Of a stretch of DNA of 64,000 bases, positions 47,090 to 57,200 are shown in pieces. The DNA is taken from contig JAZBRS010000050.1 of NCBI GenBank assembly GCA_037176725.1, forward strand, positions 18,556,001-18,620,000, written 5' to 3'. Source of the stretch: Posidonia oceanica (Eukaryota; Streptophyta; Magnoliopsida; Alismatales; Posidoniaceae). Both the position numbers and the translations under genes were made by a program. The notes below the pieces were generated by a model that saw nothing but the letters and a program-made list of their open reading frames with translations, made no database searches and was not told the DNA's origin. How positions within the stretch are numbered: position 1 is the stretch's first letter; each line of letters starts with the position of its first letter.

Positions 47090-48830
47090 TGAAGACTTAG
47101 AGCATTGGCAGCTTTACTTTGATGGCACTGTCAACAAGAAGGGTCGAGGCATAGGCGCGGTGCTGACCACACCGTAGGGGCAGATGATCCCCTTTTCAAG
47201 GAAGCTGACCTTCAAGTGCACTAATAATGAAGCAGAGTATGAAGCATGCATTCTGGGATTGAAGGTCGCACTCGAGTACGAGGCGCAGAAGCTGCATGTG
47301 CACGGTGATGCCATGCTGGTGATTTCTCAAGTGAATGGCGATTGGCGAACAAAGGATCCAAAGTTAGTGCCATATCACGAACACCTACTGAAGCCGATAG
47401 AGCAATTTGCAAGCATCCGCTTCTCGTATATGAACAGAGCAAGGAACGCATATGTAGATGCATTGGCAACCTTGGCGTCCTAGCTCAGTATACCTGAAGA
47501 CCGAGCAGTGGATGTATCAGTTACATGCATGGAACAGCCTGCGCACTGTATGAGCATAGAGGAGGCAGATTCAGCAGAAGAGCAGCCTTGGTACTGCGAC
47601 ATCAAAGCCTTCCTTGAGTCTGGCAGCCACCCGCCCGGCACCTCAGCAGCAGATAGAAGAACTTTGGTACGTCTGGCATCAAAATATGTGTTAGGGGCAG
47701 GGCAGCTATACAGAAGATCATACAACCAGATGCTCCTGCGCTGCTTAAGCAAGTCAGAGGCCGACACCCTTATGCTCCAGGTCCATGCAGGGACTTGTGG
47801 TCCGCATATGAATGGAGTACTGCTGGCCAAGAAGATAATGTTGCAAGGCTATTTCTGGTCAACCATGAAGGCAGACTGCTGCCAGTTTGTACGTAGATGC
47901 CACAACTGCCAGATCCATGGTAATCTTATGCACACACCCCCACAGGAGCTACACAGCATGTCCTTGCCACGGCCCTTCTCCACTTGGGGGATGGATGTCA
48001 TCGGCGCTATACACCCTGCAGCATCGAATGGTCATCGCTTCATCCTGGTAACGATAGATTATTTCACTAAGTGGGTGGAAGCAGCTTCCTACAAGGCGAT
48101 CACAGCTGCGATGACAGAGAGGTTTATCAGAAACAACATTGTCACCCGATATAGGGTCCCGCACGCAATCATCTCTGACAATGGCCCCAACTTTATTGTA
48201 AAGAGGATCGAGGAATACCTACAAGAGCACCAGATCAAGCATCATAGATCCTCGCCGTATCAGCCGTAGATGAATGGAGCTGTGGAGTCTGCCAACAAAA
48301 ACATTGTGAAGATAATGAAGAAGATGGCAGAGACCCACAAAGACTGGCATGATAAGCTCCCGTACGCACTCTAGGTGTACAGGACATCAGTGCGGACCTC
48401 TACAGGAGCTACCCCTTATTCACAGGCATATGGCATGGAGGCAGTGCTGCCTATCGAAGTGGAGATCCCTTCGCTGCGGATCCTGCGAGAAGCAAAGCTA
48501 GAAGAGGCAAAGTGGGTCGAGGACCGCTGCACCCAGCTTAACCTGATTGACGAGTGCAGATTGCAAGCAATGCATAATGCTCGATGCTACTAGAAGCGGA
48601 TGGCAAGAGCACACCTGAAGAAGGTGCGGCCCAAGAGTTTTCAGCTAGGAGACCTTGTTTTGCGAGCCATCCACCTGCCAGACGGTCGAGGCAAATTCCG
48701 ACCCAACTGGCACGGCCCCTTTGTGGTCAAGCAGGCATTCTCAGGCAGCGCAGCAATTCTTGAGGACATGGACCAGACTGGGCAGTCAGAGTCGGTCAAT
48801 GCATGCTACCTCAAGAAGTACTATCAGTAG
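47090..48830 (+). pseudogene. Archaeal-type RNase H and integrase of element B
   Basis: The RNase H has YFDGTV, NEAEYEACILGL, VHGDAMLVI and NAYVDALATL. Integrase has the HHCC finger (HAGTCGPH ... CCQFVRRCHNC) and an intact DDE triad: D 47994 (MDVIGA), D at ISDNG near 48178, E at 48286 (GAVESANKN). TAG codons lie at 47175, 47481, 48267, 48372 and 48591 (each to within a base or two). Those at 47481 and 48372 are at the same codons as in F; 47175, 48267 and 48591 are CAG in F. The protein ends LKKYYQ at 48830. Integrase inserts the DNA copy in the nucleus; this copy is dead unless the stops are read through. Confidence 0.88.
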
Positions 48831-50359
48831 ACCGACCCTTGCCTTGCAGAGCGTTCTTTCCCATCCCATCCTTTGCATCCTCTCTCCCTTGTACATCCTT
48901 CCTGCATTCCTACCTTGCCCCCCACATTCCCGCATTCTATGCATATAGCCTTGCATTTCTATCTCTTTCAGCATATCTCAAGCAAAATCCAAAATTCTCT
49001 GCAAAAATCATGCATTGCATCTGACCCGATGATGAAATCGAACGTGCTGCCTGCTATGGAAGGAGTCTACCCTGCCTCACTTGACACTACTTAGGCGTCT
49101 TAGCTAGTGTGGGAGCCACCTTTCAAAGTGAGAACGGGCAAAACAACCAAACCCCCTAGGACTTGCACCTCCCGAGGGAGAAAAATGCTAGGGCGTGAGC
49201 AAATGTGAGCATAAAAGAATGTGTCTGAGCATGGGCATGAAAAGAAAAGCAAACAGAAGGCGAAGACAGAAGCAGGCCCTAGAGATAGAGGCGTGTAGCA
49301 TAACCCTGCCCCTCCGAACTGCTTCAGAGATGGTCCTCACTTAGCACCTGGGAGCCTCAAACCCATTTCAAAACCCTTGCTCCCATTACCTCTAAGCCTG
49401 GGATAGCAGAAGCTTGCAAAAAAAGAGAAAAAAAGAAAAAAGCAAAGCAAAAAAAAGGGGGGAAAGCAAAAGAAAAAAAAGAAGAAGCAAAAAAGAGAGG
49501 AGTAAAAACAAAAATAAAAGTCTACTCCAAAAAAAAAAGGAAAAAAGGCAAGCAGCGCAATCCCGTCCCTCACCTGTCTTAGAAATGAGCAAAATTCGCG
49601 CCTAGGGAATTCACAAATCCTGCAAAGCCTTCAAACCCAGCAAGGCCTAGCAAGCAGCTCCCTGGCTTCATCTAGGTGCCCATTGCCTCCAAGTTAGGGA
49701 TAGGGGAAACCTACATGCCTATGAGGGTGCAAAACGATGCAAAAGAGTAGGTGTAGGTCCTTGGGAGTTTGGTCTGGAGCCTATCCTCACCACCCACCAC
49801 CCCTACATTGCAAATAACCCTTTCCTGAGCACCACCAGCAAGTTAAGAGTTTGAGTAGAGTCCAGTGAGTCGGGGACCCCACTCTTCCTCTGCAGCAGGC
49901 ACTAAGCACTCCATATGCTGAGGGCTACAGCATATAAGCAAAATCATGCATACATTTATACCATCTAGTGCAAATCATACACATCTTTCCACATATTAAG
50001 CATAAACCATGCATGCATGCATAGCATAAGTCCTTCCTTTTCTTCTATCTTCCCGTTTTGCAAAACTTGGCCTGGCATTGAGACAGTACTTCTATCAAGC
50101 ATGCACTGACCTCCTTCAAGCTGCACTGATCCAAAGCTCCGACCAACCACTTGCCCCAGCAGAACTGCCCTTGTCTGAATGTGTTTAATATCTACACTCT
50201 GAATGCTATCTGTTAAAACTACTAAACTGCAATGCTAGCCTTCAATTATGCATCTTTATTAGCCAAGTGTTGTATACTTATGCCTGATCTGATAAACTGC
50301 AACTCTGATTACAGGTACCTAAGCCTTCTGCGCCAGCGGCCTGCACTTACACTCCCGCG
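48831..50359 (+). other. Spacer between pol and the PMD-like ORF (element B)
   Basis: Collinear with 28388-29905: pyrimidine-rich start, GTGGGAGCCACC near 49109, an A/G-rich run (49418-49550), TTGAGTAGAGTCCAGTGAGTC near 49853, and GATTACAG|GTACCTAAG at 50307-50323, 46 bases before the ATG. No gene is seen. Confidence 0.65.
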
Positions 50360-51562
50360 ATGGGCTACCCAACTCTGGTCACTCCCATGCACTGCTCAGA
50401 TGTCCTGCGAGAGTGGGTTAGCAAACTCACTGAAGCTGATCGCAAGAGGCTGCGCACCTGGGGTATCCCTTCTAAACTCCTGAAAGCAGCAGATGTTGAA
50501 GTAAGCCAGCATCTCTTCCGTGCTGCAGCAAGGTTCTGGAAGTCAGCGCATCATGTCTTCTGCTTCGGAAGGACAGAGTTGACTCCAATGCTGGAGGAGG
50601 TGCGCCGGATCTACAGCTTCTCTATAATAATGGGACCCCCAATCTTCATGAGGCGCGATGGATATACTACGGTCCTGAGCCAACTGACTGGGCTCTCTGC
50701 AAAAGGCGTCCAGCAAAGACTAATCTGCACCAGCGGGCCCACTCCCCTGCTTTGCCTAGAGTACTTTGATGCTGTTATGGAAAAGCATGCCAAACTCGGA
50801 GACAAGCTGTGGCTCCAGGGGTTCGTCTTCCGCTTCCTGGGCGAATTAATCTCCACGCATGGCAGGATGACAGTTGCAATCGAGATTGCTGAGATTGCAC
50901 TTGCAGTGGTGACCCGGCATATCGACCTGGCACTAGTTGTCCTCGCAGAAACATACCGCGGGCTGGACCGCGTTGTGCACCACTGTCGCCAGTTCCACGG
51001 CTGCGGAGTGCTTGTGCAAATCTGGCTAGCCGCACACCTGGAGATGGACCTCCTGCGCCCTCAGAGGCATGTTATTGAAACATACTGCAGCAGTGGCCAT
51101 GCAAGAACCATAAAGAGTGTGCCAGAAGAGTATCAGAAGCTATCTGAGCTAACAGATGATGCTGTGACTTGGCGAATCATCCCATCTACAGCAGAGCCCT
51201 TTACTGTCTTCTTCGATGCTCGTGATACGCGGCTCGTGGTGCTGCCAGGATTCACCGGGGACGTGGAATACCACCCTATCCAGGTTATGCGGCAGTTTGG
51301 CTACCGGCAGAGCGCCTTCATTGATAGCACTGTGTCCAGACTCATGCAGCCATACCCCTTCAGCACAACAGCATCTACAACAGTGCTAGCAGACCTGATG
51401 CGGCACGGGGTAAAGTCTACAGATATTGCAGCTGTGAAGGGCTCAGGATGTACTTCTGAGTACGTCACCGAGGTGCAGGGACTCTGGCCCCTCAGTGAGA
51501 TTCCTCCAGGTGCCCCTCAGTTTCCTGACTCTCGCCCAGCAAAGAAGGCCCGGCATAACTAG
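50360..51562 (+). CDS. Intact PMD-like third ORF of element B (400 residues)
   Basis: Uninterrupted from ATG to TAG. The start is fixed by the conserved ATGGGNTAYCC in F and the similar start in A. The N-terminal ~50 residues are charged and helical-looking (LREWVSKLTEADRKRLRTWG). The PMD/DUF7745-like signature follows: ARFWKSAHHVF.FGRTELTPMLEEVRRI (residues ~57-86), then GPPIFMRRDGY, LICTSGPTPLL, VVLAETYRGLDRV and VTWRIIPS. The C-terminus is basic (RPAKKARHN), a possible nuclear signal. PMD proteins occur as host nuclear factors and within plant transposons; the role in a retrotransposon is not known. There is no signal peptide or membrane segment. It is likely expressed from a spliced or subgenomic RNA because gag-pol lies upstream. 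Confidence 0.82.
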   Translation: MGYPTLVTPMHCSDVLREWVSKLTEADRKRLRTWGIPSKLLKAADVEVSQHLFRAAARFWKSAHHVFCFGRTELTPMLEEVRRIYSFSIIMGPPIFMRRDGYTTVLSQLTGLSAKGVQQRLICTSGPTPLLCLEYFDAVMEKHAKLGDKLWLQGFVFRFLGELISTHGRMTVAIEIAEIALAVVTRHIDLALVVLAETYRGLDRVVHHCRQFHGCGVLVQIWLAAHLEMDLLRPQRHVIETYCSSGHARTIKSVPEEYQKLSELTDDAVTWRIIPSTAEPFTVFFDARDTRLVVLPGFTGDVEYHPIQVMRQFGYRQSAFIDSTVSRLMQPYPFSTTASTTVLADLMRHGVKSTDIAAVKGSGCTSEYVTEVQGLWPLSEIPPGAPQFPDSRPAKKARHN

Positions 51563-52024
51563 GCATATATGCAGTTGTTTGCTTGTATAGCTTTTCTTGA
51601 ATCAAGCTGTATCTTTTGGCTTACCAGAGGCGTGTAACGAGAGATTCACTCAATACAAAGACGTTTCACGCCATTTGTTTGTGTTGCATGCCTTGCCTGT
51701 CTGCATGTCTATTCCTGTCAGAGTATTGCAGGACCTGCATCAAGCACATCAGAGCATTAACCCATGCAAACAACCTGAAACAGCCGCGCAAGAAATATAA
51801 AGCAGCCCCCCTGCCAGCACTATGCAATCCACAGCCTTAGCAGAGAATTGCAGCAAAGTCCCCTGCAATCAACATGCACGCAAGAACCCCTGCCGATCCA
51901 TGCACCGCCGCTACCGCATTTTGCCCAGTTTGCTCTGGGCTGGCACCCCTAACTACCTGCTTGGCAAACGTGTTAGTTTTGTCTGCATTTTTCTTTGTTT
52001 TGGTACTAGGGGTGCTTCAGCTGT

Positions 52025-52052
52025 CCCCTGGTATCATTCCTGATACCAGGGG
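52025..52052 (+). other. 11-bp perfect stem-loop after the PMD-like ORF, element B
   Basis: CCCCTGGTATC (52025-52035) pairs perfectly with GATACCAGGGG (52042-52052) around ATTCCT. A has the same pairing with one mismatch near 3088-3113. It is followed by CATCTTTTTAG. It could be an RNA 3'-end or export structure; no function is proven. Confidence 0.75.
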
Positions 52053-52084
52053 CATCTTTTTAGCTACCCTTTGGTATCGCTTTT

Positions 52085-53775
52085 CCCTTTTTTCCTTTTG
52101 CTTGCTTCCTCGAGTGAGGACAAGCTCGTCTCAGACCCCGTATGCTTGGAGTCCTGCCCTGTATCCTCGTGCGAGGATCAGCCCTTGCGTGGCTTCGCTC
52201 CGTGTGGACGATGCCCATGCTTGCCAGCCTCCTTTCTTTTCCTGCTTGTCCTCAAATGAGGATGAGTCTTTTGTCTTTCTTGCTTGTCCTCGTGCGAGGA
52301 CAAGCCTTTTTCTGTTTTGCGTGGCTCCGCTCCGTGCAGACGGGGTCCCGTGTGCTTGCTTCCTCAGGTGAGGACAAGCTTCTTTCTCCTGCCCTTCCTG
52401 CTTGTCCTCGTGCGAGGACAAGCCTTTTTTCTTTTTTGCGTGACTTCCCTCCTTGCGGACGGGGTCCCGCACGCTTGCTTCCTCGAGTGAGGACAAGCTT
52501 CTTTCTTCACCTCTCCTGCTTGCTTCCTCGGGCGAGGACAAGCCTTTTTCCTTTTCTGCGTGACTTTCCTCCATGCGGACGGGGTCCCGCGCGCTTGCTT
52601 CCTCAGGCGAGGACAAGCTTCTTTCTTCTGTCCCTCCTGCTTGTTTCCTCGGGCGAGGACAAGCCTTTTTCCTTTTTGCTTGCTTCCTCAGGCGAAGACA
52701 AGCCTTGGGCAGCTCTGCATGGATGGAGTTTTCCTGTTTCTCGGGCGAGGATCAGGCCCGCTTATTCCTCGGCCAAGGATAAATGTATGCGCACCCCTGC
52801 TCGCTCCTCGGGCGAGGACAAGCTCTTCTCAGACCCCGTATGCTTGGAGTCCTACCCTGTATCCTTGTGTGAGGATCAGCCCTTGCGTGGCTTCGCTCCG
52901 TGCGGATGATGCCCACGCTTGCCCTCCCCCTTTCCCTTCTGCTTATCCTCATGTGAGGATAAGTCTTTTGTCTTTCTTGCTTGTCCTCGCACGAGGACAA
53001 GCCTTTTTCCATTTTGCATGGCTCTGCTCCATGCGGATGGGGTCCCACGCACTTGCTTCCTCGGGCGAGGACAAGCTTCTTTCTTCTGCCCTTCCTGCTT
53101 GTCCTCGTGCGAGGATAAGCCTTTTTTCTTTTCAGCATGACTTCCCTCCGTGCAGACGGGGTCCCACGTGCTTGCTTCCTTGGGTGAGGACAAGCTTCTT
53201 TCTTCTGCCCCTCCTGCTTGCCCTCGTGCGAGGATAAGCCTTTTTCCTTTTCTGCGTGACTTCCCTCCATGCGGACGGGGTCTCGCGTGCTTGCTTCCTC
53301 AAACGAGGACAAGCCTCTTTCTTCTTTCCCTCCTGCTCGTTTCCCTGGCCGGGGACGAGCCCCCTATTTGTCCCCTCGGGCGAGGATCAGACTGCTGCTG
53401 GCTTCCTCGGGCGAGGACAAGCCCCCCTTAGGATTCCGTCCGTGCGGAATCCCCCGCTTGCTTCCTCGAGTGAGGACAAGCTCTTCTCGGACCCCGTATG
53501 CTCGGAGTCCTGCCCTGTATCCTCATGCGAGGATCAGCCCTTGCGTGGCTTCGCCCCATGCGAACGATGCCCTCGCTTGCCAACCTCCTTTCTTTTCTTG
53601 CTTGCTTCCTCGTGCAAGGACAAGCTCTTCTCGGACCCCGTATGCTCGGAGTCCTGTCCTGTATCCTCGTGTGAGGATCAGCCCTTGCGTGGCTTCGCTC
53701 CGTGTGGACGATGCCCACGCTTGCCTACCCCCTTTCTCCTTCTTGCTTGTTTCCTCGGGTGAGGACAAGCTGCTC
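52085..53775 (+). repeat. GAGGACAAG minisatellite in element B
   Basis: More than 25 copies of the core CCTCG..CGAGGACAAG. Several copies are near-perfect palindromes of 10-bp arms (CTTGTCCTCG, 2 bases, CGAGGACAAG; 52283, 52404, 52984, 53097). Units combine into 70-90-bp blocks with TTTTTCTTTT, GCGTGACTTCCCTCC and GACGGGGTCCCGC. A larger repeat of about 170 bp with ACCCCGTATGCTTGGAGTCC and GTGGCTTCGCTCCGTG recurs near 52135, 52835, 53495 and 53635. Confidence 0.9.
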
Positions 53776-54234
53776 CTATTTTCCCTGTAGGCTGGCAGCC
53801 CTAACTGCTCGGTCGACAGCCGTCCAATTGTCTCCCCCTCCTCTACTTGTTGGGCTAACTGCCCTAACTGCTCGGATGCCAAGCCCGTCAGTCTTGTCAA
53901 GCATTTCCTTTGTGAGTTCAGACTAATCCCTGAACTCACGCATGACACTACAGCTTTATTTGCATTTCTTCAGCATCAGCATCGCATTCTTTTACTAACA
54001 GCATTGCATAGTAAATAACTGCATTGACATGCGTTACATCGTCACTAACATCTAACCTAAGCTCTGCACTAACTTCTGCATTAGCACGCATCGCATTGCA
54101 TCAGCACACAATGCATTCGCATCTGCATCTGCATTGTGGCTCTGAGTCATGTTTTCCGGTGCACCCACCGGGCGAATGACTCGTGCCTATAGTAATTTGC
54201 ACTCCTGCCGACGTCAAGTAGGGTGTCTTGTCTA

Positions 54235-54283
54235 CCCTGAGCAGCAGTCTCGCTCCGCTTGACCTCACTCAGGGAGGGGCATC
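54235..54283 (+). promoter_or_regulatory. Stem-loop and polypurine tract of element B
   Basis: Arms CCCTGAG (54235-54241) and CTCAGGG (54268-54274); polypurine tract AGGGAGGGG at 54271-54279; LTR starts at 54284. The same arrangement is in A and E. Confidence 0.8.
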
Positions 54284-57200
54284 TGTAGACACCCCACTTT
54301 GACAACCAGGAAGTTGGTTGTTCTCTTTTGCAGGCTCGTGTGGACTCTGGAATGGCATCCCTTTTCTAACCCATTTTCCAGCCCAAAACCAAACCCAAAA
54401 CCTTGCCCAAACCCTAGAAGCCTTTACCAAGCCTCTTTGCATCTTTTACAACCCTTCTAGGCCCAAACCTAAGCCCATTTGCAGCCTATGCCACCTGAGT
54501 GTGTTGGACGCTGGAAAAGCAGCGTCCAACGTTGGACGCTGGAACAGGCAGCGTCCAACGTTGGACGCGGCCTGTGCTAGCGTCCAACGTTGGACGTCCT
54601 CTGGTCTGGCGTCCAACGGCTCGAGGGCAGTAGCGGCTGTTCCACCCCTTCCAGCTCATCAGCCATCCAATCCCGTGCCTCCCCGTACTTACTACCTGTC
54701 CTTCCACCCCCTTCAGCTCATCCACTAGCTTCCAAGGATGAGTAACTACCTTGGATACTCATCATTGCCCATTTAACCGGAAATCCCGCTCTCACCGCCC
54801 TCACACCTTCGACCGCCCGTGTCAGCCACCGCCGTGGCTCCATCAGCCGTCTGACACGCCTCTGCCACAGCCCTGACATCCCTCGAGCCTCGCACACAGC
54901 CGTTGGCCTCTGACATCGCCTGCAAACACCTGCAAATCCTCTGCAAACACCTCTATCAGCACACGAACCCATGCCATTTTTGCACAAAACCGCAACTTCC
55001 AGCCTTTGCCACAAACACCACACAGAGTTGAGAGAGAATTGGCGACCTCCAGAGTGTAGAAGTGACTCCCCTCTCCGTCCTCGATGCTTCGCGACCTCCT
55101 CCGGTGCTCCGAGCAGCTCAGACGACCTTGCCGAAGTCACTGCTGTCAGCATACCTGCAACTTCGGCAAGCTTGGTGGAACCGCCGGTCTAGAGCTCCAA
55201 ACGGTTAGTTTTCCATCCCATTAGGTCTTGCATGCATAGTAGTACGTTCCCATGTAGTTTTACGTTTTTTGGAATCCTTTTGGTTGTGATTCACGGCCCA
55301 GAAGGAGTTCAGTGTGTTGGACGCACCAACTGGTGCGTCCAACGTTGGACGCGGCATAGGCCGGCGTCCAACGGTCTGCTCTGCCTTACTCTGGTTTTCA
55401 TGCTTTCCATGCTTTATCTTTGCATGCCTTTTTGCAAATATAAGCCATATGTTTCCTTTAATGCTCTCTGATGTTATGCCATGCTTTCTAGCTTATTCCA
55501 TGCTTGTTTGAAGCCTTTTAGCATGCTTTAAGTTCAGCCTGTCTCCTGCCTGCGTTGGATGCCTGGGTGAGCCGCATCCAACGTTGGACGCTGGTTCACC
55601 TAGCGTCCAACATATCTACTTGCCTTGCTTTGCTGCTATGCCTACATCATGCATATTTTTGATATTACTTTATGATTCATGCATGCTTAGAGATGCCTGG
55701 CCCCTATGGCACCCATGTTTAGGTTTGCTAGGTTTTCTCAAGTAGTTTATTCCTTTTGCAAGTTCTTAAGCTTCCATTTCTCAAGCATGTTCTTCCTTTT
55801 TTGCTTTCTTTGACTCAAATGATTGCTGTGCATGCTCCTGTTAGTCTCTTACACGCTTTAATGTGTTTGCATGCATATAGGTGGGATAGAGCTGAGCTCC
55901 CCCTTTAGAACAGGTGAGTCTGCATGTCTAGGTCATTGGACGTCAGAGCCTTCGGCGTCCAACGTTGGACGCTGCTGGCTCTAGCATCCAACATCCTGGC
56001 TCTTCATCTTGCTGTTTAAAGCTTGCATAATGCCCTGATCTTGCTTGTTTGCTTACCTCCTGTGTTCTTATGCATGTCTAGCTTCTCCAGCAACTGTCTT
56101 TTAATTTCTGTGGATTATTTTGCTATTTTATGCATGTTTTCTTTGTGTGTTGTGCCTCCCAGGGCGTTGTACGCTACTGGAGCTGGCGTCCAACGTTGGA
56201 CGCCGGCCTAGCTCATGTCCAACGACCTGGTTGCGTCTCTGACCTAGCACAGGCTGCAGGTAAGGTCTGAATTAATTTTTTTATGCTTCCCATGTTTGCT
56301 TGCTTGCCCCATGCTCATCCCCAGTAACCCAAATGCATGATCCCTATTCTCATCTATCACTTGTATGCTCCCTTCTCTCCTCTATCTTCTGTTCTGTGTT
56401 GGACGCCAGCCACTCTGGCGTCTAACGTTGGTTGCCCAGCGTACAAGCGTCCAACAACCTGCTAGCTTGAATCCTTGATTCTGGCATGCTCCTTGCTCTG
56501 ATTCCTCTTCTAATCTTCTGTTAGGTTAGATTTGCATGTCAGGCACCCATTTAGTTGCATATTTGCATCTATATTGCATCCATATTGTTAGAATGCATTG
56601 TTTTTCAAAATCTGCATGCTGTCTGCCTCCAACAGGTGTTGGATGCCAGCAATGCTAGCGTCCAACGTTGGACACTGGTGTTGCCAGTGTCCAATACTTG
56701 CAGATGGCTGACAGCCATTTTAAAGCGTCGCTTTCGTTTCGTTCGCCGTTTTCTGCACCTTTTCGCTTCTTTGGCTTGCTGCAACCCCAATGCATGTTGC
56801 CCACCCCGTTGTTTTGATTTTGCACCCCGCTTTGCCTCGTTTTTCGCACTTTGCCCTGTTTTCCACGTTTTGCATCGTTTTTCGCTCCATTGCATGGTTT
56901 TCCATGCCCCTTTGCATCGCTTTCTGCCTTTTGCAACGTTTTCCGTGCCTTGCATTATTTTCTGCATTTTTGCACCATCTTCCGCATCTGCTTTGCTTTG
57001 TCGCTTGCTTGCCGCTTACATTGTTTGGTCTTCCTGCAATTTTGCTTTCTCGCTTGCATCTGCATATAGGGCTGTGATGCTTACTGCTTAGGAGTTCTCA
57101 CGAACCAGGGTCCGCCCAGTTCGGAACACTAGCAGCGTGGCTGAGCACTTAGATAGCACGTTTATTTCCAATGCATAGCAGGTAAGCATGTATGGCATTT

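Larger units (their letters stand above)
51563..54283 (+). other. 3' region of element B with minisatellite
   Basis: Unique ~500 bp similar to F and A (CACTCAATACAAAGACG, GGGCTGGCACCCC, hairpin at 52025), then the GAGGACAAG array, then ~500 bp (53790-54283) with repeated GCATTGCATC and a tail similar to A, ending in the stem-loop and polypurine tract. Long frames over the array are repeat artefacts. Confidence 0.75.

Noticed and set aside
52142..53237. Long open frames of 225 and 255 codons
   Set aside because: They read through the GAGGACAAG minisatellite of element B and have overlapping equivalents in other frames and on the other strand.
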